Source: Entrophospora sp. SA101
Taxonomy: Eukaryota > Glomeromycota > Glomeromycetes > Entrophosporales > Entrophosporaceae
Direction of reading: 5' to 3'
NCBI GenBank assembly: GCA_958430865.1
Contig: CAUDNR010000236.1
Span: 30,302-94,301 of the forward strand
DNA: 64,000 nt
The notes under the pieces are model-generated. The model saw nothing but the letters and a program-made list of their open reading frames with translations. It was not told where the DNA came from and searched no databases. This document shows, piece by piece, positions 56,827-64,000 of the stretch. Position numbers and translations under genes: made by a program. Every line of letters begins with the position of its first letter. The first letter of the stretch is position 1.

Positions 56827-57841
56827 AAATTTATTAGCTGTAGAAGAAATAGAAAAACAATCATGGCTACCACCACAACAAAAACAGTCAACAACAGTAG
56901 AAGATATAAAACAACTGCTACAGCAACAGCCTGAGCCACAACAGCAACTACACCCACGACAGCAGCAGCAGCAGCAACGAATATCAGCAGAACATTTAAG
57001 GAAAAATTTAAGACAACATCCATCAAGATCAAATCTTCAAGAAAATTTACCACCAAAACCCCCAACACAAAAACATAATAATTTACCACCACCAATATCA
57101 CCCCAACAATTTAATTTTCTAAGCTTCGGTAACAATCAGGGTAGCAGTGATGGTAAAGTTTTTTATAACTTTGCTAAGAAATAAAGAAATAAGAGTTTTT
57201 TTATTTTTATTTTTAAATTAGTAGAGAAAAATTCAAAATGTTTAAATTATATTATAGATAATTCTGATTCTTCAGATGATTCTACAACGGATAATAGTGA
57301 TGTTCTGGCAGATAACTTGATTGATTTAAGTGTAAATGAAGATACTGAATGGATTTATCCGGAACAACAAAAATTAGGTATTTATATGTTTTGGATTTTT
57401 TTTGATCCCTTGTAGAAAAATAATTCAAAAAACAAATAAAAATTAAAATTTTAAATTGTTAATAGATAACCGCGCATTTGTTGGTAATCTTTTGCATACT
57501 ATACCTAAATCAAGGTTAGAGTCAACATTGGAAGAACAATTTGGAAGCGTTGTTGAAATTGACTGCATATATAATAAGGTATAAATTTTCTTTGTTTCCA
57601 CTTTAAACTTTTTCACACAATCTGGTTTATGTTTGCTAACATTTATTTCTCGCATACTCTTCCTCCCATAAAAATAAATAATTGGATTATTAAGAGATGT
57701 GCATTTGTAACGTTCGCAAATAAGACATCATATGATACTGCTATCGAGAGAGGATTCTTTTTCATTGAAGGAATAAAATTGTCAATTTGTATGGCAAAAA
57801 CAAAGAAAAGAAATCCAAGCTTTATTAAAAAAGCGGAGTGA
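56579..57841 (+). CDS. coiled-coil / polyglutamine / RRM RNA-binding protein
   Basis: Exons 56579-57152, 57258-57377, 57466-57578 and 57695-57841 join in phase through introns of 105, 88 and 116 bp to give 317 residues. The ATG at 56579 is preferred over upstream in-frame sequence, which is leader-like. Residues about 12-60 contain CKNCDFLN and a coiled coil (KNEKIAELQDNLIKAQQELL); about 62-82 is a CAG/CAA-coded polyQ tract, with further Gln/Pro-rich text to about 185. Exon 2 is acidic Ser/Asp-rich. Exons 3-4 encode one RRM: RNP2 AFVGNL (235-240) and RNP1 RCAFVTF (270-276), split exactly between exons. Likely an RNA-binding regulator able to form assemblies through its Q-rich part (inference). 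Confidence 0.85.
56772..56826 (+). repeat. CAG/CAA repeat coding polyQ
   Basis: About 18 consecutive Gln codons, mostly alternating CAG and CAA. A shorter CAG run is at 56960-56977. Confidence 0.9.
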
Positions 57842-58440
57842 TTGGTAATTTATCATAGATTTATTTATTTATCATTTAAATGTATTTAATATTTTATTAA
57901 TAACGAAATATTTATCCCTAATTAGCCAATCAAAATTTTGTACCCAGACACCCCATCCCAAAGTTTTAATTAATAATAATAAATTTCAAATTCTCTTCTC
58001 TTCATGTAATAATATTTAAAGAAAAAATATTAATTAATGGTTGATAGTATGTTTTTATAATTGACGAATATGTGTAAAGATCAATAAAAATCATATGACC
58101 ATAATTTTAAAAAAACATATCACAGCATATTTTTTTTTTCCAAAACAAATTTTTGTTATTATCGATTTATTATCGGGCAGACAGCACTATTAAGCTATAT
58201 TTGGTTGCTTTGTTATTTTAGGTACAAAATGACGTCAGTATGATTGATATACTATTTATGCAACATTTCTATAAGATATAATTAAATCATATAATTAAAC
58301 TTTAATAAACAGTGACATTTGAAAGAATAGCTTAATAGTGATCGTCCGATAACATCGAAATTGGACAATTTCAGTGACATCCAGGATGTCATGATATTGG
58401 TCGCTGCGCGCACAATATTTTATACATATGATGCAGGTCA
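57842..58440. other. intergenic stretch
   Basis: No gene seen. Confidence 0.4.
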
Positions 58441-58454
58441 TCTAAAGATATCCA

Positions 58455-58484
58455 AAAAATAAAAATAAAAATAAAAATAAAAAT
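58455..58484. repeat. (AAAAAT)n simple repeat
   Basis: About five units. Confidence 0.8.
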
Positions 58485-58566
58485 GTCTTTTTCCCTTTTC
58501 CTTTTTTAATTCAAAAAAATAAATTAATAATGAGAGGATATGATGAATATATATATACATCAAAAA

Positions 58567-58726
58567 AATTGTGCAACTTCAAACCACTAAGGCATTTTTT
58601 TTTTATTAATAAAATTGAAAAAACTCTCTATTTTTGCAATCTTTAGAAACTAAGCAACAATGAAATAGTTTTTTTTCAGTTTTATTAATATTAATAAAAA
58701 AAAAGCTTTATTGAAGTTGCACGATT
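58567..58726. mobile_element. 160-bp fold-back element
   Basis: Ends AATTGTGCAACTTCAA and, reverse-complemented, AATCGTGCAACTTCAA (1 mismatch in 16), followed inward by further complementary tracts (GCTTTTTTTTTATTAATA on the right against GCATTTTTTTTTTATTAATA on the left, partly). No target duplication fixed. Confidence 0.55.
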
Positions 58727-61006
58727 TTACTATCAAAAATGAAATTTGGCACAAGATGATCTTTCTTGTTTAGTGAAAGATCTTCTAAACACGTAATAGA
58801 ACAAATTACAAAATTCAGTTCAAAAAAACCACCATCATCATATTTTTTGTAAGCAATCAGCAATAAATACATTGCTAACAGCAAACTGCACATTTGGGAA
58901 AAGCTAGAAATGTTAAAAAGATAAATCAGATAACGAATAGAGGTTGAAACCGGTTGCAACATAAATTCGGTTCCTATTATTACTATTTTTTCATCGGAAA
59001 ACCGGATTATTATAATTAACATCTGATTTTTGAATAAGTTTTTTTGCTAATGAAAATTTGGTAATAAGTGGTGTGACTATTTTGGGCATAGTAGAAAATT
59101 TTTACTCTAAGTCATATCCAAAATCAGGTAAAGCAATTTTATGTCATATCAATATGAAATTATTGGTAAAGCAAAAAAATTTATAATAGAAAAATAGGCA
59201 AGGGTTAAATTGTAATTGATATTAATATAAAAAGTTTTATGTTCTTTTCCATTTAAGTAAATTTTCTAATGACTCTTCTTATTACTAATCCTAACACTAA
59301 ATTATTGTTCAGATATGGGTTTATTTAAAAAACATCAACAACTATATTAATATGGTTTTCTTAGTTCTTTAGATAAAAATGTATTTCAATGGTTACACAT
59401 GAAGTCACATGTCTCATATGGGTGAAACTTTTAATTTTGATATGTAGTTTTCTAAAATTTACTAATATATAACCTGGATGTTACCTCAATTATAATAATC
59501 CGGAGTCCTTATATAACCCGCATAGATTATCCTATTTCATCTCGTATAGTAATAGGATAATCCTAGTAAAATTTGTCCGCATTTCCTGTTAGTCAGCTGA
59601 CGAAACTTTATTCACTAGTTTTGGTTTCGCCAAAAGTGACTAATATTAAAGTTTTGTTTAGGGTTACGCAACCAGCCTTGATATTCACCAATAATTCTAA
59701 AAGAAATAATTAAGGAAGAAAAGAAGAAAGCAAAGACGATGGTTATGATAAAATACATGAATACGGAAATGATGAAAGTATTATGATTACAAAGTATACT
59801 AATGTTTTGCTAATAGTAATATTCAATTAGATATCAGATAATTGATCAAATTTCTTTAATAAAATTAAAAGTGTATTATCGATGAGATGAAACATATTTG
59901 TTTGGTGCTAAAAATAAAATCACTATTCCATTGATTCTATTTCTATAAATAGAAATAAGTGATTTTGAGAAAATATTGAGCCATAATGTTTTTCATTATA
60001 CGAACGTATTTGCTCAAATTTAACATTGGGAAGTATCAAATAATGTGTTATAATAATCCCGGCTCGCGTTATTATTTTTATTATTGAATGAAAATTTCTT
60101 TTATTCTTTATAATTGGTAAAGCCAAATTAGTCGGCATCTTGAAATCGAATATATTATTCATGCCCTGTAAAATATTATTATCAAAGATTCCATTGTCAA
60201 CCTTTACATACCTTTTGTATTATATTTAACAGACTTGGGATGCTCTGACTCATTCACGGCAGGCTACCTTGTGATTCATTACTAATCCTCTTAATAAACA
60301 ATGAAATTAATTGAATAACAGCAAAATAATAAAATTGGCGATCTGGCTATGAATAATCGACATTTGGTCTATAGCATCCCCATAGTAAACTTTTTTTCTT
60401 TAAGCAAAGATGTTCGATAAGCAAATTTGGTTAGTATCCTCCGCTTTTTATTATGTACATTCTTGGACGAATTGTTAATTAATGAACAATTCTGTGTGAC
60501 ACTTAATGATGATGAAAAATTTTATACTTCTATACAAACTTAAAATGATCGTACGTGACGATCAATTATAATTTCAAGACTATTTCCAAAATGTTTATTT
60601 TCCTTTGTCTGCTTTCTATTTGCCGCGTTTAATATAGAATAACTTTATAACCTCTTTTCAAGTTCTTCAATGCTGTTTTTTCTCTACATAATATATCATT
60701 ACCACTTAATAGATATCTACTTTTACTTGTATACGGTCGTTTTCACTATATTTTCCTACCCGAGGGATTTCCCACACCTTGATAATTACTCTTTTCCACA
60801 TATAAATGAAACATAATAATGCAATAAAGTCATAAAATAAAAGTTTCAGTAATTTTAGATAAAAGAGCATTTTGGAATGTAATAAATGTTGTCTTTACAT
60901 ATTTACGATATTAATATTAATCAATTTTATTTATTACAGCATTTTCTTTATTTTATCCAAAAAAAAATTGTAAATTAATTCATATAAACGGATAAGCAAA
61001 AACACA
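58727..61006. other. long stretch with no supported gene
   Basis: A hydrophobic minus-strand frame at 58708-59022 starts at an ATG but runs into the fold-back element and has no motif. Another at 59923-60162 is unidentified. No RNA gene or repeat recognised. Confidence 0.4.
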
Positions 61007-61508
61007 TTAATTAATTATTAATGGTTTAAATCCAATAATTGAAAATACATGTTTTGCTATATTTTCTTCATTTGGTTGATGTTCACCTTTCCATCCACAA
61101 CCATAATTTCCGTGAGATAAACAAGTATAATAATCACCATTAGCTGAATTATTATCATCATTTTTAACAACATTAACTGAATTTGGAGTATGACAATTTG
61201 GACAAGTGTACATCTTGATATTTAAAGGTGAGATGGTGTCGTGAGTGTTAAGATTTAAAAATGAGTTAAATGGTTCCGAGATTGGAACTTCGACTATTTC
61301 TTGTTCATCTTGTTTAATATCTTTGGTAGCCGAATTTTTAATTGAATCGACAACTATTGTTGTTGTTGAATTTTTATTGGTGGTTTTAGTAGTAGTAGTT
61401 GATATAGACTTTGATGGAATTTTAACAACGTTTTGTTTTGTAGTGACTTCAACTAATTGCTTATTATGAACACCTGGACTCCTGTATATAAATAATACGA
61501 AGGATGAG
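61007..61508 (-). CDS. zinc-ribbon protein with Thr/Lys-rich linker, 5' end unresolved
   Basis: Minus strand, ending at 61007. The exon probably starts near 61480 after TATATACAG, since no ATG opens the frame; a hydrophobic start just upstream (ATG at 61545, QKLIIDYFISLLIL in another frame) may belong to a first exon. Residues before the finger are Thr/Lys/Ile-rich (KSISTTTTKTTNKNSTTT). The C-terminal 70 residues hold YTCPNCHTPN, then YYTCLSHGNYGCGWKGEHQP: a CPxC knuckle and a second Cys group spaced about 26 residues apart, suggesting one zinc site. It ends FSIIGFKPLIIN. Family not recognised. Confidence 0.5.
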
Positions 61509-61689
61509 GAGAGAAATAAAATAATCAATGATTAATTTTTGCATTAAGTTGATTAATAAATTTATTTGAGAATAATTACATGTCGTTAATTGATGTTGTT
61601 GTTGTTTTTAAAATGTCGTTGGCTTTACTTTTTTTTACTTTTTGGCAAAAGAAAAATCTAAAATAAAATAATAAAAATAAAAAGATGAT

Positions 61690-62830
61690 AAAAAATTAAA
61701 AGATTAATAAAATATATTGTAAATTATATAATGTCTGTTGCTACAGTATATAATATACCATGCTGCTTACTGCAGCTTTAAGTATTATAATAATTTTTTC
61801 AAATTTTTTTTGTTAAATTTTTTTTATTAGAAATAGATTTATTAGAACCATCAGGAAGAAAGATCATTTTTTAAGTCATTACTGACACTCTCTGTAATTT
61901 GAATTGGTGCCTTTTATCAAAAAAATTTAAATGAAGTATTTGAAATTACCTTAAATTTTTTTAAATAAATATTTTATTGATTTATTATTTATTATAATAA
62001 TATTGTTTGATGAATAATATTGTAAAACAAATAAATCAATTAAAAATTTTTTTGAGAGAGCGGAATCTTGTCGATTTTATAATATTTTTAGTTTACAAAC
62101 TGTATAATGAACTACTATTCATTTTATTTACTTTTATTGTAAATAAACATGCAACTCGGGAAAATTTAATTATTTTGTCAAACAATTTATGATAGATATA
62201 AATAAAATAGAATTGGATTAAAGTAGTAATAATAAATATTTAAATAAAATATCAAATGTTATTTTTAATTAGATCAATTATTGAAAGATTTGACCAATTC
62301 CTTTCTCGCTAAATATGTAATGTAACAATAATAACTGTCGTTGTTTTATTTATAATAATACATTATTAATGGATAGAGAAAATATAATTAATGTTTGAAT
62401 TTTGGAGAATTATTTGTTAACAATTGACTGTTTTTTATTTCATTATAATAATAATAGTAAATCTGTTGGTTATACGACAACGACACATGTATTGTTTTTC
62501 ACAAGAACACAGCATCTACGTCATTATAACAACTAATATCTCTTGTTATACATACAATAAATAAACATCATCATTATTTATTATAGTAAAAACCGCGCAT
62601 AATCATCTGACACATTAAATCAGGAATATTCTAGAAATCAAATATTGGACTTGGTCCAATATAGAAATCTATTATAGGCGGAAAATTGCGGAAAGCATAA
62701 ATAACATAATATTTTCTTTTCTTCCAATAATATAAGGATAAAGGTAGTAGTGTTCAGTATAATAATGAAAACCTTATTTTTTATCCCTTTTTTTTTATTT
62801 TTAAGTGGCTTTCATCATATGATCATTAAT
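61690..62830. other. intergenic stretch
   Basis: No gene seen; the last 100 bp are the likely COX17 promoter. Confidence 0.4.
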
Positions 62831-62888
62831 TGATTATTAAAAATAAAAATATATCCATTTATTATTATTATCATCATTACCAAAAAAG

Positions 62889-63134
62889 ATGTCTTCAAGT
62901 GACACTACTGCCTTTTCACTTTCTGATGATGACAGCAATAATAAAACAATTATCAATAATAATAATGGTGGCGGCAGCAATTCAAATAATGACAATGTAA
63001 AGCCATGCTGTGCTTGTCCTGACACAAAAAAAGCTAGGGATGAATGTATATTTAAATATGGAGATGAAACAAAATGTCAAAATTTAATTGAGGCTCATAG
63101 GATTTGCATGAGAAGCTTTGGATTTAATATTTAA
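62889..63134 (+). CDS. COX17: cytochrome c oxidase copper chaperone Cox17
   Basis: Single exon, 81 residues. It carries Cu(I) in the mitochondrial intermembrane space to Sco1 and Cox11 for cytochrome c oxidase. Residues 1-37 form a Ser/Asp/Asn-rich extension longer than in yeast. The core has the copper-binding KPCCACP (Cys40, Cys41, Cys43), then twin CX9C: Cys43-Cys53 and Cys63-Cys73, giving the coiled-coil-helix fold after Mia40-dependent oxidation. Conserved [17 protein letters not shown] and the FGFNI end are present. All functional cysteines are intact. It converges on the PDCD2 gene, 255 bp away. Confidence 0.97.
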   Translation: MSSSDTTAFSLSDDDSNNKTIINNNNGGGSNSNNDNVKPCCACPDTKKARDECIFKYGDETKCQNLIEAHRICMRSFGFNI

Positions 63135-63389
63135 GAAAAAAACTCCTGTTTTGTTTTTTCTTCCACAAAATTAGCAATTAAAAGGTGGTAATGAATGGGG
63201 TGATTGGCGAGTAAATCAATGTAGCAATTAATTGCATTATTTATCTATATGCGATTATTATTAATGCATTTGTCTTTATTTTTCCTGATATATTTTTAGG
63301 AACATTTAGCAAATTTCCATTTGTTTCATATGCAATTAAATAGAAAAAATAATAAAATAAAAAGATTTTTACAAAAATCAAAATTAGCT
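63135..63389. other. convergent intergenic spacer
   Basis: Holds the 3' ends of COX17 and the PDCD2-like gene; AATAAAA-type signals near 63350. Confidence 0.4.
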
Positions 63390-64000
63390 TTAAATCCAAT
63401 TTACACCATCGCCACTAAAATCTTGTCTATAGATGAATTCTTCCAAATAATAATTATTTTCAGAGTGACAACTATCTTTGCAACTATAAATTAATAATGT
63501 TCCCCAATCAAGTGAATCAAGTTTTGTGTGATCTATTTTAAGATAATTTAATAAGGTTGATAATACTTGAAACTCGAATGTTCTCTCTTGTCCACAATTT
63601 GAACACTTTGGTATAATAATATTGTTTTCACCAGGTTTATCATTATCACTTACCCATAATGGATCTGGGTTTTTATCATCTTCATGCAACCTTGAATATC
63701 TAATAGTGGGAGGTAAATGATATTTATTAGTACCTTAAAATTTTTAAATAAAAAAATTAGATAAATCAATACCTTAAGATTTGTTTAGGAAACAATTGAA
63801 TTCTTTTTTGAAATTTTAAAAAAGCTTTATCAACTTTAACTTTACTATTTTCATAAATATCATCAAATTCTTCACTAGAATCCTTTTTTGGTGACGATGA
63901 TAAATATGATAAATTTTTTTCTTCAACATTATCAATTTCTTCTGGTTCAGTGATAATTTCATATTCAGGAAATAGTATTTTTTGGCTACATATTTTATTA
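63390..64000 (-). CDS. PDCD2-like protein, 3' part (runs off the right edge)
   Basis: Minus strand. The last exon 63699-63390 and the preceding exon (64000 and beyond to 63773) join in phase 2 across a 73-bp intron, rebuilding an Arg codon within FPKQILRYSR, the conserved P..(V/I)LRY.R of the family; the alternative 3' splice site 20 bases earlier would give a stop. The C-terminal domain shows PLWVS, CSNCGQERTFEFQVLSTLLN, LDWGTLLIYSCKDSC and EFIYRQDFSGDG. The upstream exon has FPEYEIITEPEE and an acidic linker. PDCD2/Trs-type proteins act as chaperones for ribosomal protein uS5 (Rps2) in ribosome assembly (family knowledge). The N-terminal MYND-like part lies outside the window. Confidence 0.92.

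Noticed and set aside
56745..57101. 118-codon Val/Ala-rich minus-strand frame
   Set aside because: Antisense of the CAG/CAA repeats in the RRM gene.

Overview
The window looks like a nuclear scaffold from an arbuscular mycorrhizal fungus (Glomeromycotina, Rhizophagus/Glomus-like) or a close Mucoromycota relative. The DNA is very A+T-rich and the introns are short (mostly 70-150 bp, GT..AG). Small housekeeping genes (COX17, PDCD2, a Tom6-like protein) sit between long gene-poor stretches full of decayed transposons and broken copies of gene families typical of these fungi: a TKL-type kinase family, BTB proteins, FLYWCH/MULE, hAT, Tc1/mariner and a TnpB/Fanzor-like protein. The taxon is inferred from family content and base composition; no marker gene was available.

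Layout. 1-11226: relics of dispersed families, a five-exon basic/Q-rich small protein, a Tom6-like tail-anchored protein, a DUF2470 + three-TM protein, a FLYWCH/MULE relic, and a 177-bp tandem array that ends at a 10-N gap. 11237-21704: block A, with a coiled-coil exon cut by the gap, a small two-exon gene, a cytochrome P450, unknown exons and a formate-THF ligase pseudogene invaded by a mariner MITE and a hAT MITE. 21705-34241: low-complexity relics, a secreted Thr/Pro-rich putative GPI wall protein, a membrane protein with a long Asn/Asp tail, a TnpB/Fanzor relic, an F-box/acidic/ankyrin protein and a secreted alpha-carbonic anhydrase, then a second 10-N gap. 34252-44719: a second, apparently identical direct copy of block A at a constant offset of 23,015 bp. 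44720-64000: kinase, Tc1, hAT transposase and BTB relics, a coiled-coil/polyQ/RRM gene, a zinc-ribbon protein, COX17 and the 3' part of a PDCD2 gene that runs off the right edge.

Main messages. (1) The duplicated block begins at the first base after an N-gap both times and keeps one offset throughout, so a duplicated haplotig or scaffolding artefact must be excluded before the P450 is counted twice. The copies part company inside a hAT MITE. (2) A hAT MITE family is well defined here: three copies, about 20-bp terminal inverted repeats, and perfect 8-bp target duplications at the two intact ends; a hAT transposase relic lies 0.8 kb from one copy. (3) A decayed TnpB/Fanzor-like nuclease is the closest thing in the window to an unusual system. 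It is clearly inactive. (4) I see no gene cluster with a joint pathway; the intact genes look independent.

Gene models were spliced by eye, checking reading phase across every intron. Protein family names are from recognised motifs, not from searches.
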